NCBI GenBank assembly: GCA_963747425.1 | Contig: CAVVFJ010000008.1 | Location: 620,001-684,000 of the forward strand | Direction of reading: 5' to 3' | DNA: 64,000 nt | Origin: DASUPK01 sp963747425 | GTDB lineage: Bacteria > Actinomycetota > Thermoleophilia > Solirubrobacterales > 70-9 | In this document: positions 1 through 7,898 of the stretch, one piece after another | Layout of the letters: each line of letters begins with the position of its first letter | Position numbering within the stretch: position 1 is the stretch's first letter | The notes under the pieces: model-generated | Seen by the model: the letters and a program-made list of their open reading frames with translations, nothing else | Database searches by the model: none | What the model was told of the DNA's origin: nothing | Program-made: the position numbers and the translations under genes

Positions 1-472
1 CGATCGGATTGCTCGGCAGGGAGATCGACTTGGTGGGATCGAGATCTCCGCCCGCGATCCACGCCGTGATCGCGACTGCCAGGGCCATCAGCAGGCTGAG
101 CAGCCAGATCCCGAGCCCCTGGCGCCAGCCGTCGAAGCGGGCCATGCGGGCCGCCACGTAGCCACCTGTGAGATAGCTGAGCGCGAGGACGGCGACGGGA
201 ATGGCGCCGCCTGCGGTCATCATGTGGTCGACCAGGCTGGCTGCGTCATCCCTGAAGCTGGTCACCCCGGCAGCGACCAGGCCGCCGAGCACCATCGCCG
301 CCAGGGATGCGGCGAGGCCGATGGCGGCCAGCAAGCCGAAGAAGACGGCCTCCCACTGAATCTGCTTGCCGTACGCCAGCCGTTCCCGGCGCAGCTCGCG
401 GCGGCGCAGCTCGAGCATCGCCCGGCCTCGATGCCGGATCACGGGTCCCTCGAGCGTGGGATCGGCTCCCAT
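1..472 (-). CDS. Membrane protein, 3' end cut by window edge
   Basis: Reading the minus strand from the ATG at 472 gives an open frame of 157 codons that runs off the left edge. The first 40 residues are charged and arginine-rich, so probably cytoplasmic. Three hydrophobic stretches follow at about residues 43-69, 88-107 and 120-140, with a short arginine-containing loop between the second and third. The pattern fits a small multi-pass membrane protein, but I do not recognise the family and assign no function. It runs in the same direction as the PASTA protein gene just upstream (30-base gap). Confidence 0.6.
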   Translation of the reverse strand, partial: MGADPTLEGPVIRHRGRAMLELRRRELRRERLAYGKQIQWEAVFFGLLAAIGLAASLAAMVLGGLVAAGVTSFRDDAASLVDHMMTAGGAIPVAVLALSYLTGGYVAARMARFDGWRQGLGIWLLSLLMALAVAITAWIAGGDLDPTKSISLPSNPI

Positions 473-502
473 GCCCCGAATCATTTGCGGATCAGGCGAT
501 TC

Positions 503-1264
503 TCAAACCCGCTTGCGCTTCTTTGGGCGCAACTTGAGGACGACCGCGCGGTCGCTGGGTATCTCGGTTCCCGCCGCCGGGTTCTGCTTCCTCACGAACT
601 TGCCGCCCTTGTGCTTCTTCTTCTTCTTCTTGATTCTCGGCGGGTCACAGCCCGCGGCCGAGAGTGCCCTCCTGGCCGCACCGACCTTCTTGCCCTTCAG
701 CTTGGGAACGATGCAGTTGAGGAGAACCTGGGCGTTGAAGCCGATCTCCCCGGTCCGGGAACCCAGCGGAGCCACGCCCGGGCCGCCGTCCACAAGCGGG
801 GGCAGGAAGGCCTCGATCTGGGAGCCCGGCAGGTCCGGCACAGCGCCGACCGTGTCCGTGTCGTTCGTTGGATCGATTCCGATCAGGTCGCCCTGGCTCA
901 TGGGCAGACTCGCGGTGAAGGTGAGCACGCCCGGACCCGTGATCGGCCCGGAGCTCGCCGTGCCGGCGCCCTTGACGAGGCCCCCGTCGACGGGGTGCAC
1001 CACCCGGAGCTTGAGCGGCCCGCCGCTCGCACCGATCACCTTCCAGCTGACGATGGTCCCGTTTGCGGGGGCGGTGACCAGCGCGCCCGGTTCCGGAAGG
1101 GCGGTAGTCACCGCGGTTCCCGAGCTGCCGAACTGCACGGGGGGGAGGGCGGCCGTCAGCGGGCTGCCCACCGTCACCGTGTTCGCACCGGCGGCCGCTG
1201 GGCCGACCAATGCCAGGCATCCCGCCAGGCCGAGCATTAGGAGTCCGTTCCTAGCTCTAACCAT
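503..1264 (-). CDS. Secreted protein with C-terminal PASTA-like domain and lysine-rich loop
   Basis: A 253-residue protein starting at MVRARNGLL. Residues 1-27 form a signal peptide with an Ala-rich cleavage region. The middle is beta-rich and unassigned. From about residue 180 there is a PASTA-like segment (CIVPKLKGKKVGAARRALSA ... VRKQNPAAGTEIPSDRAVVL); the QNPAAGT pattern is typical of PASTA repeats, which bind peptidoglycan or beta-lactam-like ligands in other proteins. The PASTA loop holds KKKKKKHKGGKF and the protein ends RPKKRKRV. The start was chosen because it gives the signal peptide and because its ATG overlaps the TGA of the upstream SDR gene (TGATG), suggesting translational coupling. 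Function unknown. Confidence 0.75.
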   Translation of the reverse strand: MVRARNGLLMLGLAGCLALVGPAAAGANTVTVGSPLTAALPPVQFGSSGTAVTTALPEPGALVTAPANGTIVSWKVIGASGGPLKLRVVHPVDGGLVKGAGTASSGPITGPGVLTFTASLPMSQGDLIGIDPTNDTDTVGAVPDLPGSQIEAFLPPLVDGGPGVAPLGSRTGEIGFNAQVLLNCIVPKLKGKKVGAARRALSAAGCDPPRIKKKKKKHKGGKFVRKQNPAAGTEIPSDRAVVLKLRPKKRKRV

Positions 1265-2118
1265 CAAACCTCCGGTTTGGGGGGTGGGTACTGCGAGCGT
1301 ACGAAGCGGTCCCACATGCGATCCGTCATCGCGCGGCGCATGCCCATGATCATCCTGGCGGAGGACGTCACCTTGTACCGGGTGTTCGGTTGCCGGGCGG
1401 TCAGTGCCTTCGAGATCTTTCCCGCGACGGCCTCGGGCCCGGCGCCGAAGCGAGCCATGCCGCCCTCGTAGGCGCCGGCGGTCACCCGTGCCACGTCAGC
1501 GTTGAACTTGGCGTAGGGGCCGTGCTCCTCGACGTCGCCCAGGCTGCCCGCAGCGGTCTCGCCGAAGTCGGTGATGATCAGTCCCGGCTCGATGATGACC
1601 ACCTCGACGCCGAACTCCTTCACCTCGAACCGCAGGGCATCCGAGAGGGCCTCGACGGCGTGCTTGGTGGCGTGGTAGACGCCGCCGCCCGGGAAGGTCA
1701 GCTTGCCGCCCATCGAGCTCAGGTTCACGATCCGTCCCGACCCGGCGCCGCGCATGCTCGGCAGCACGAGCTGGCACATCCGCATCAGGCCGAAGACGTT
1801 GGTCTCGAACTGCCTCCGCACGCTCTCCATCGGGATCGTCTCGATCGCCCCGCTCTGGCTGTAGCCGGCGTTGTTGACCAGGGCGCCGATCGGGCCGTCC
1901 TTCTCGGCCTCCTCCACGGCCTTCTCCATCGAGCGCTCGTTCGTGACGTCGAGCTCCTGGAGCTTGCAGCCCCTCTTGCCAAGGTCCTCGATCGCATCCA
2001 GGCGGCGTGCGGTGGCGTGCACGTTCCAGCCGTCGTCGGCCAGCCTCTCGGCGGTCGCCCTGCCGATTCCGGTCGAGCAGCCCGTGATCAGCACCGGCCG
2101 CGACTTCTCGATCCCCAT
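1264..2118 (-). CDS. Short-chain dehydrogenase/reductase (SDR)
   Basis: A 284-residue classical SDR, an NAD(P)-dependent oxidoreductase acting on an unknown alcohol or ketone in the cytoplasm. The cofactor motif TGCSTGIG is near residue 12, NNAGYSQSGAI follows, then the catalytic serine region NLSSMGG and the YHATK catalytic Tyr/Lys. The start at MGIEKSRPV is set by GGAGGAGAGGC just upstream; the open frame extends much further but lacks family similarity. It is divergent from the zinc alcohol dehydrogenase across 75 bases, so the two may share control. The stop overlaps the start of the downstream secreted protein gene by one base. Confidence 0.88.
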   Translation of the reverse strand: MGIEKSRPVLITGCSTGIGRATAERLADDGWNVHATARRLDAIEDLGKRGCKLQELDVTNERSMEKAVEEAEKDGPIGALVNNAGYSQSGAIETIPMESVRRQFETNVFGLMRMCQLVLPSMRGAGSGRIVNLSSMGGKLTFPGGGVYHATKHAVEALSDALRFEVKEFGVEVVIIEPGLIITDFGETAAGSLGDVEEHGPYAKFNADVARVTAGAYEGGMARFGAGPEAVAGKISKALTARQPNTRYKVTSSARMIMGMRRAMTDRMWDRFVRSQYPPPKPEV

Positions 2119-2193
2119 TGCCTCTCCTCCGGTTTCAGTCGGGTTGCGCCTTCGGCGCACCCTCTCATCACAGCCTCTCATAGGCTCTGGGGC

Positions 2194-3228
2194 ATGCGCG
2201 CGGTCACGTTCCAGGCTCCCGGCGAGGTTCAGGTGGACGAGGTCCCCGAGCCCGAGCTGCTCGCGGGAGACGACGCCATCGTCCGCGTGGAGGCAAGCGG
2301 GATCTGCGGCTCGGACCTCCACATCTACCACGGGCGGGTTCAGATCGAGCCGGGCTTCGTGATCGGCCACGAGTTCGTCGGCGAGGTGATCGCGGCGGGC
2401 GACGAGGTGACCCGCGTTGCCGTCGGCGACCGGGTGCTCGGCACCTATGGGACGGCGTGCGGGAAGTGCTTCTTCTGCCAGCGGGAGGAGTTCCACAAGT
2501 GCGATGAGGCTCGCGTCTACGGTCACGGGGCGACGCTCGGTTCGCTTCAGGGCGCCCAGGCGGAGCAGGTCCTGGTGCCGCACGCGAACCTCACCCTTCG
2601 GCAGGTTCCGGATGGCCTTTCAGACGAGGTGGCCCTGTTCGCCGGCGACGTCATGGGCACGGGCTTCCACGCGATCAACTCACGGCCGCTGGCCGAGGGA
2701 GAGACCGCCGCGATCCTCGGGATGGGTCCCGTCGGGCTCTGCGCCGTTCAGGCCGCGAAGGCCGCGGGCGCCTCGGAGGTGGTCGCGATCGACACGGTCG
2801 AGGACAGGCTGAAGATGGCCGAGTCGTTCGGGGCGACCCCGGTGCACCTCACCGAGCAGAGCCCGCGCGACGAGGTCAAGAAGCTGACCGAGGGGCGCGG
2901 GGTGGAGCTGGCGGTGGACGCGGTCGGCCATCCCGATGCGCTCGACCTGGCCCTGCGGCTGGCGCGCAAGGCCGGAACCGTCTCCGCGACCGGGGTCTAC
3001 GCCGAGCGGGCCGAGGTCCACATGGGCGTTCTCTGGATCAAGGCGATCACCCTGACCAGCGGCCATGCCAACGTGATCAAGCATCTCGACCGGGTGCTCG
3101 AGCTGATCTCGGCTGGGAAGCTCGACCCGGCGCCTCTGGTCACCCACCACATGAAGCTCGACGAGGCGCCGGAGGCCTACCGGGTCTACGACAACCGGGA
3201 GGCGCTCAAGATCGTCCTGACGCCCTGA
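2194..3228 (+). CDS. Zinc-dependent alcohol dehydrogenase (MDR family)
   Basis: A 344-residue medium-chain dehydrogenase, expected to oxidise an alcohol with NAD(P) using a catalytic zinc. Visible features are the catalytic-zinc cysteine in GICGSDLHIYHG, GHEFVGEV, and the structural-zinc cysteines in ACGKCFFCQREEFHKC. The Rossmann motif is ILGMGPVGLCAVQ, with AIDTVEDRL at the end of the second strand suggesting NAD preference. The ATG at 2194 begins MRAVTF, the usual family N-terminus. It is divergent from the SDR gene, and its last 23 bases overlap the convergent GST-like gene. The substrate cannot be told from the sequence. Confidence 0.9.
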   Translation: MRAVTFQAPGEVQVDEVPEPELLAGDDAIVRVEASGICGSDLHIYHGRVQIEPGFVIGHEFVGEVIAAGDEVTRVAVGDRVLGTYGTACGKCFFCQREEFHKCDEARVYGHGATLGSLQGAQAEQVLVPHANLTLRQVPDGLSDEVALFAGDVMGTGFHAINSRPLAEGETAAILGMGPVGLCAVQAAKAAGASEVVAIDTVEDRLKMAESFGATPVHLTEQSPRDEVKKLTEGRGVELAVDAVGHPDALDLALRLARKAGTVSATGVYAERAEVHMGVLWIKAITLTSGHANVIKHLDRVLELISAGKLDPAPLVTHHMKLDEAPEAYRVYDNREALKIVLTP

Positions 3229-3946
3229 GCATCTCCGCCGGCAGCAGGCCGGCGGGGAAGTCGCTGCCGAACTCGGGGATCAGCCGCATCGCCAGGTCAG
3301 CCGACGGGCGTCCCTTGGTGACGGGGTCCAGATCCCGGACGGTGAGCAGCGCGCGCACCGACGTCGCGATCTGGAAGTCGGCGGCATTCGGCTGCTCGCC
3401 GCCGATCACGCCTTCGGCGACCAGCTCGTCGACGTGGTCAAGGACATCAGGCACCTGGGCGATCGCGTTCTGGATCTCGGCGTCGCTGTCCACCTTGTCG
3501 GCCATGCGGCGGGCGGTGGGCGCGTTGATCCAGGCGGCGAACCTGGGCAGTGGGACCCCGATCTCGCGGGCGATCATCACCCGCGTCTCGGGCCGGTGTA
3601 CCGACATCCAGCGCACGATCCGCCGCGGCACGTCCTGTAGCACCTCGTCGCCCCAGCGCTCGGCCTCCTCCACCTGCAGGCGCTTCTCTGGGTCAGCGGG
3701 GAACAGCGGCGGATCCGGCTGGACCTCATCGAGCGCGCGTGAGATCGTCCGCGACTCCTGAAGCCTGCGGCCGTCGATCTTCATCGCCGGAACCGTCCCG
3801 CCGCGGAACCCGCGAGTCCTCAGCAACGCCGGGTGCAGGCCCGGAAGCAGCCAGATCGGCTGGTAGTCGAGACCCTTCGACTCGAGCATCAGGCGGGCGG
3901 AGTGCGTGGGAGGCGATGGCTTCGTGCCGTACAGCTTGATCCCCAT
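3206..3946 (-). CDS. Glutathione S-transferase-like protein
   Basis: A 246-residue protein with a thioredoxin-like N-terminus (IKLYGTKPSPPTHSARLMLE, then TVPAMKIDGRRLQES around residues 51-66), which matches the GST N-terminal fold with its cis-proline and glutamate-serine glutathione-contact motif. A helical C-terminal half follows (IGGEQPNAADFQIATSV, the usual GST C-terminal signature). Most actinobacteria use mycothiol rather than glutathione, so the real thiol partner is uncertain. It overlaps the end of the alcohol dehydrogenase gene on the other strand by 23 bases. Confidence 0.8.
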   Translation of the reverse strand: MGIKLYGTKPSPPTHSARLMLESKGLDYQPIWLLPGLHPALLRTRGFRGGTVPAMKIDGRRLQESRTISRALDEVQPDPPLFPADPEKRLQVEEAERWGDEVLQDVPRRIVRWMSVHRPETRVMIAREIGVPLPRFAAWINAPTARRMADKVDSDAEIQNAIAQVPDVLDHVDELVAEGVIGGEQPNAADFQIATSVRALLTVRDLDPVTKGRPSADLAMRLIPEFGSDFPAGLLPAEMLRASGRS

Positions 3947-3970
3947 ATCCCCAGCCTATTCTGCAAGGCC

Positions 3971-4495
3971 GTGAGCGAGCGCCTCAATGGCAAGCTGCTG
4001 ATCGCCTCGCCCAGCATGCCGGACTACTTCCACAGGACGGTGATCCTGATGGTCGAGCACTCCGAGGAGGGCGCCTTCGGCCTGGTGCTCAACCGGCCGT
4101 CGGAGACCACCGTCGGCGAGGCCTCGCCAGAGCTGGCGGACCTGATCGGCGAGGGTCATCTCCTCCACGTCGGTGGTCCCGTCCAGCCGAACGCGGTCAC
4201 CGCGATCGGCGAGCATCACGATCCGGCCGAGGCGACCAAGCTGATCGTCGGCATGGTGGGGATGGTGGACCTCGACGATCCACCGGAGCTGTCGCGGCTT
4301 CGCGTCTTCGCGGGCTACGCGGGCTGGGGCGCGGGCCAGCTCGACGGCGAGCTCGAGCAGGAGGCCTGGATCGTCGCGGACACCCACCCCGACGACCCCT
4401 TTGGCGACGCCGGCCTCTGGGCCGACGTCCTGGCTCGCAAGGGAGGCGAGTACGCGCTGCTGGCGCGGATGCCGCCCGACCCCTCGGTCAACTGA
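3971..4495 (+). CDS. YqgE/AlgH family protein (UPF0301)
   Basis: A 174-residue member of the YqgE/AlgH family, a widespread single-domain cytoplasmic protein whose biochemical role is not settled. Diagnostic stretches are GKLLIASPSMPDYFHRTVIL near the N-terminus, GAFGLVLNRPSE, HVGGPVQ and RVFAGYAGWGAGQLDGELE. The start is taken as the GTG giving VSERLNGKLL, because family members begin a few residues before the GKLLIA segment and upstream sequence lacks similarity. It is divergent from the GST-like gene with only 24 bases between them. Confidence 0.9.
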   Translation: MSERLNGKLLIASPSMPDYFHRTVILMVEHSEEGAFGLVLNRPSETTVGEASPELADLIGEGHLLHVGGPVQPNAVTAIGEHHDPAEATKLIVGMVGMVDLDDPPELSRLRVFAGYAGWGAGQLDGELEQEAWIVADTHPDDPFGDAGLWADVLARKGGEYALLARMPPDPSVN

Positions 4496-4504
4496 CCCCG
4501 GGGG

Positions 4505-4750
4505 TCAGTCCGCCTCGTAGGCGAGCTGCACGTGCTGGCGAGCGACCGCGATGAAGGGCCGCTGTACCGGAGGCTCCCCGTCCCGGCCGGTGATCGTGGC
4601 GTCGACCAGCGGGATGAACTGAACGCCCTCGCGGTTGAGCAGATCGGAGAGGCGGCTGTGGAAGCCCTCGGCCGGCAGGGTCACGTTGCCGACGATCGTG
4701 TACCGCTCGGTCTCGAGCACAACGCGCTCTCGCCTGATGTCGGCGCTCAT
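4505..4750 (-). CDS. Small conserved protein, DUF6812-like
   Basis: An 81-residue protein with no signal peptide or membrane segment. The pattern ERVVLETERYTIVGNVTLP, then RLSDLLNREGVQFIPLVDAT, looks like the small beta-rich DUF6812-type domain (charged strand, LSDxLN turn, FIPLxDA strand). Assignment is from memory of the pattern and no function is known. It lies 26 bases downstream of the anti-sigma factor gene on the same strand, so it may be the third gene of the sigma/anti-sigma operon. Confidence 0.65.
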   Translation of the reverse strand: MSADIRRERVVLETERYTIVGNVTLPAEGFHSRLSDLLNREGVQFIPLVDATITGRDGEPPVQRPFIAVARQHVQLAYEAD

Positions 4751-4776
4751 GCGTCAGGTATCGGGCCGATCCCGCC

Positions 4777-5031
4777 CTACCTTGAGTCGCTCCAGCCGCG
4801 GAACGCGTCGAGGAGCTCCTCGCGCGCGGCCGGATCGATGTCCTCCTCGGTGAGCCGGCCGGTGCCCTCGATCACCAGCCGCATCTGCTCGACGTAGGCG
4901 GTGCAGTGATCGCAACCGCCGATGTGGGCGCGGAAGCGGCGGCGATCGGCGCGCGACAGGCTGCCGTCGAAGTAGGCCGTCACCAGCTCGATGAGCTCCT
5001 GACAGGCCATCTCCCGGGTGAACAGGCTCAT
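4777..5031 (-). CDS. Zinc-finger anti-sigma factor
   Basis: An 84-residue protein with the HC2-type zinc-binding anti-sigma domain: CQELIELVTAYFDGSLS, then HIGGCDHCTAYVEQ, giving the His-x3-Cys-x2-Cys cluster typical of ZAS anti-sigma factors. It has no transmembrane segment, so it is probably a soluble, possibly redox-responsive inhibitor of its partner sigma. The ATG start overlaps the TGA of the sigma gene (ATGA, four bases), the normal arrangement for a cognate ECF sigma/anti-sigma pair. Confidence 0.88.
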   Translation of the reverse strand: MSLFTREMACQELIELVTAYFDGSLSRADRRRFRAHIGGCDHCTAYVEQMRLVIEGTGRLTEEDIDPAAREELLDAFRGWSDSR

Positions 5032-5759
5032 GCTCCACCCCCCACGATGTCCGGATCGAGATACATCTCCAGCGCGGCGCGCACCTTCGAGCGCGCCCGG
5101 TGGAGCAGGACACGCTGGTTCCCGTCGGTGATCTCGAGGGCGTCGGTGACCTCCATCGGGGTCCACCCCTCGACGTCGCGCAGCCGGATCACCTCGCGCT
5201 GGGCCTCGGGCAGCTCGTCGATCGCCATCTGGATCACGCCAAGCGTCTCGCGCTCCAGGATCTTCTCCTGGGGCCAGGCCCGCGGCGGCGCCGCCCAGGC
5301 TCCCGGAGTGGATGAGTCCGGGCCGAGGAAGCGATCCGGATCGACCGACGACTCGTCGCCCTCGCTCCCCTTCGCCGCGAGTGACGAGAAGGGCACCATG
5401 CGCCCGTCGCGCTCGCCCCTCGTCTTGGCCCGGTTGGTGAGAATCCGGAAGAGCCAGGTCTTCAGGCTGGAGCGACCCTCGAAGCGGTCGATCCCGTTGA
5501 GGACAGCGAGCCAGGTCTCCTGCACGACCTCCTCCGCCGAGGCGCGGTCTCGAACGTACATCTGCGCCACTCGGAGCATCGTGGCGCCGTATCTGTCGAT
5601 CAGCTCGGCGAACGCCGACTCGTCGCCCTCCCGCAGACGCGCCACCAGGGCGGCGTCTGCGTCGGCGGTGGCCTTGCTCTCCTTGCCTCTAAGCCGCGGC
5701 ATCCGTCCAGCATCTTGCCGGTTGAGGGGCCGCGGTAGGGCGAGCGCGAGCGAGGTCAT
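5028..5759 (-). CDS. ECF-type RNA polymerase sigma factor
   Basis: A 243-residue sigma-70 family factor. Region 2 runs from ALVARLREGDESAFAELIDR to VVQETWLAVLNGIDRFEGRS and SLKTWLFRILTNRAK. A Ser/Asp/Pro-rich linker of about 50 residues follows, then region 4 (ELPEAQREVIRLRDVEGWTP ... RVLLHRARSKVRAALE). It directs RNA polymerase to an unknown regulon and is probably held inactive by the downstream zinc-finger protein. The start is uncertain: ATG at 5759, or ATG at 5702 (MPRLRGKES), which is closer to where family similarity begins. Neither has a strong ribosome binding site. Confidence 0.88.
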   Translation of the reverse strand: MTSLALALPRPLNRQDAGRMPRLRGKESKATADADAALVARLREGDESAFAELIDRYGATMLRVAQMYVRDRASAEEVVQETWLAVLNGIDRFEGRSSLKTWLFRILTNRAKTRGERDGRMVPFSSLAAKGSEGDESSVDPDRFLGPDSSTPGAWAAPPRAWPQEKILERETLGVIQMAIDELPEAQREVIRLRDVEGWTPMEVTDALEITDGNQRVLLHRARSKVRAALEMYLDPDIVGGGA

Positions 5760-5851
5760 GGAGTTCAGTCATCGGAGGGCCTTCGCGGTTACAGCGTCGC
5801 ACGCACGCCGGGAGCATTTCGCGTCTGGGGCTCCGGTTTGAATACATTGGC

Positions 5852-6586
5852 GTGTCGCAACCTAGAGATTCCCGGAGGAACTTCATGGGCAAGGCAGGCG
5901 GCCTGGCGGCTGCCGCGGTGCTCGGCCCGGCGGCCCTGGCGGAGGCGGCCGCTGAGGCTGAGAAGACGCGCGGAAAGAAACCCGGTCCTCACCCGAAGAA
6001 CCCGTCGGAGGCTCTCAGCCTGCTCGTCAAGGGAAACCGCCGCTACCAGAAGGGCAAGCTCCGGCTGCGCGACTACTCCCCCGTGGGCGAGGATCGTGCC
6101 CACGACCAGAAGCCGTTCGCGGCGATCATCACCTGCGCCGACTCGCGGGTCTCGCCCACGCTGATCTTCGACGTCGAGCGCGGCAACATCTTCGTCTCCA
6201 AGGTCGCCGGCAACAGCATCGACACCGGCACGCTGGGAAGCACCGAGTACGCGGTCAAGGTCCTCGGCGTCAAGCTGGTCATGGTGCTCGGCCACAGCGA
6301 CTGCGGCGCCGTCAAGGCCGCGATCGGCGTCGCGAACGGGACGTCGAGCTATCCACCGGACAAGTACGGGGCGATCGGCGACTTCGTCGACAAGATCGTG
6401 CCCTCGGTGCAAGGGGTTCCTCCGGCCGATCGAACGCTGCCCACCTGCGTCCACGTCAACGCTCTCGCTCAGGCGGCCGACATCGCAAGCCGGGGACCGA
6501 TCGTCAAGCCGGCGATCGACGCAGGTCAGATCGCGGTGGTCCCCGCCGTCTACAACATCAAGAACGGCAAGGTCATCTTGATCTGA
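5852..6586 (+). CDS. Beta-class carbonic anhydrase with Tat signal peptide
   Basis: A 244-residue enzyme interconverting CO2 and bicarbonate. Zinc and catalytic motifs of the beta class are present: ITCADSRV (Cys plus Asp-Arg dyad) and LGHSDCGAVKAA (His, Cys). The first 35 residues contain SRRNFMGKAGGLAAAAVLG, a twin-arginine signal, so the enzyme is probably exported folded with its zinc. That reading needs the GTG start at 5852. The best ribosome binding site (GGAGGAACTTC) instead precedes an in-frame ATG at 5885, which would remove the twin arginines and leave a cytoplasmic or Sec-type product. I prefer the GTG because the Tat motif is otherwise coincidental. Confidence 0.88.
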   Translation: MSQPRDSRRNFMGKAGGLAAAAVLGPAALAEAAAEAEKTRGKKPGPHPKNPSEALSLLVKGNRRYQKGKLRLRDYSPVGEDRAHDQKPFAAIITCADSRVSPTLIFDVERGNIFVSKVAGNSIDTGTLGSTEYAVKVLGVKLVMVLGHSDCGAVKAAIGVANGTSSYPPDKYGAIGDFVDKIVPSVQGVPPADRTLPTCVHVNALAQAADIASRGPIVKPAIDAGQIAVVPAVYNIKNGKVILI

Positions 6587-6599
6587 GCCGCTCGGCCGG

Positions 6600-7790
6600 C
6601 TAGCGAAAGACGCCGGTGTGACCAAGCGAGTATCGGCCGGGCTGGGGATAGACGCAGAGGCCGTGCGGGCCGCTACCGACCGGAATCCGGGCGAGCAGGT
6701 GCCCGTTCCGGGTGCTGATCGCATAGACCTCTCCGCCGTACCTGCCGGACAGCCACAGAACCCGCCCGTCGGCAGACACCCCACCCATGTCCGGGCTGCC
6801 GCCGGGGATCCGCCAGGTGTGCACGACCTTGCGGGTGGCGAACGAGATCACCGAGACCTCGCCGGCGGTTCGGTCCGAGACATAGAGGTACTTGGAGTCG
6901 CGGCTGACGTAGAGGCCGTGAGCGCCGGGCGCCGTTCGGACGAACCCGACCCTCCTCATCCTCTTCGCGTCGATCAGCCAGACGCCGCCCGAAGCCTGAT
7001 CTGCCACGTAGAAGACGCCGCCGTCAGGCGAGAGCTTGACGTCCTGGGGCGAGGCACCCGGGCCGAGCGCCAGGCTCCCCACCACGCGCTGGCGCGCGAG
7101 GTCGACCTTGATCACGGCCCGGCCGAACTCGCAGCTTGCGAGCAGATACCGGCCATCTGCCGAGAAGTCCATGTGGTTGACGCCGTCGCAGGGCACCGAC
7201 AGCGTGTGGTCGCTGCGCATCGTCCGCGGATTGCGGAAGTCGAGCGTCCGCATCCGCTCCTCGACGACGATCGCGTAGCGCCCATCTGGTGTGAAGTAGA
7301 GGTTGTACGGATCCGTGACCGGGACCGGCCGTCCCGGCTTCCCGGTCACCGGATTGATCGGCGTCAGGGTGTTCCCCTCGTCGTTGTTCACCCAGAGGGT
7401 CTTCAGGTCATAGGAGGGGACGACGTGCTGAGGCAGCGTTCCGGCCGGGAACTCGTCGATCACCTTGTAGGTGTGCGGATTGATCACGCTCACCGTGTTG
7501 CTCTCGCTGTTGGGCACGTACACCCGGGAGGGGAACCGGCGCACGACCGGCGACAGGCGCCCGGGCCGATCCGCCGCGTAGACGTCACGCGGGTCGAGCA
7601 GCGGCGGGACCTTGAACCCGGCCGTCGCAGCGTTGCCGGCCGCCGGTGCTCGCAGGTCGCGGCCACCGCCCCCCGAGCCGCCGGTCGCGAAGAACCAGAC
7701 CAGCAGTGCCGCGACGGACCCCAGCAGCGCCGCGAGGCGGACCAGGCCGCGTCGCCGGGCGCGGCTCATTCGTCGCCCACCGCGGCTCAT
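6600..7790 (-). CDS. Membrane-anchored YncE-like beta-propeller protein
   Basis: A 396-residue protein with one N-terminal membrane helix (GLVRLAALLGSVAALLVWFF), a Gly/Ala linker, then a seven-bladed-propeller-like domain. Repeats such as VYVPNSESNTVSVINPHTYK, YFTPDGRYAIVVEE, DFSADGRYLLASCEFGRAVI, KLSPDGGVFYVADQASGGV and VSADGRVLWLSGRYGGEVYA match the YVTN/YncE class. Function is unknown; such proteins usually act outside the membrane in binding or scaffolding. The ATG at 7790 was chosen over a GTG at 7805 because GAGGTGA lies 11 bases upstream. It is divergent from a Kelch protein whose N-terminal anchor is nearly the same sequence. Confidence 0.8.
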   Translation of the reverse strand: MSRGGRRMSRARRRGLVRLAALLGSVAALLVWFFATGGSGGGGRDLRAPAAGNAATAGFKVPPLLDPRDVYAADRPGRLSPVVRRFPSRVYVPNSESNTVSVINPHTYKVIDEFPAGTLPQHVVPSYDLKTLWVNNDEGNTLTPINPVTGKPGRPVPVTDPYNLYFTPDGRYAIVVEERMRTLDFRNPRTMRSDHTLSVPCDGVNHMDFSADGRYLLASCEFGRAVIKVDLARQRVVGSLALGPGASPQDVKLSPDGGVFYVADQASGGVWLIDAKRMRRVGFVRTAPGAHGLYVSRDSKYLYVSDRTAGEVSVISFATRKVVHTWRIPGGSPDMGGVSADGRVLWLSGRYGGEVYAISTRNGHLLARIPVGSGPHGLCVYPQPGRYSLGHTGVFR

Positions 7791-7898
7791 CGCGGCAAGG
7801 GTCACCTCCTCCGATGAAGTGAATCTAAGGATGGGAGTAGAAAAGACTCATGTTGAGCTTAGGAGCAGTTCAGATGCCCCGGGCAGGGTCATGATCGA

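Noticed and set aside
1264..2583. SDR with a 155-residue N-terminal extension
   Set aside because: The extension lies on the divergent alcohol dehydrogenase gene; the start at 2118 has a strong ribosome site and the family N-terminus.
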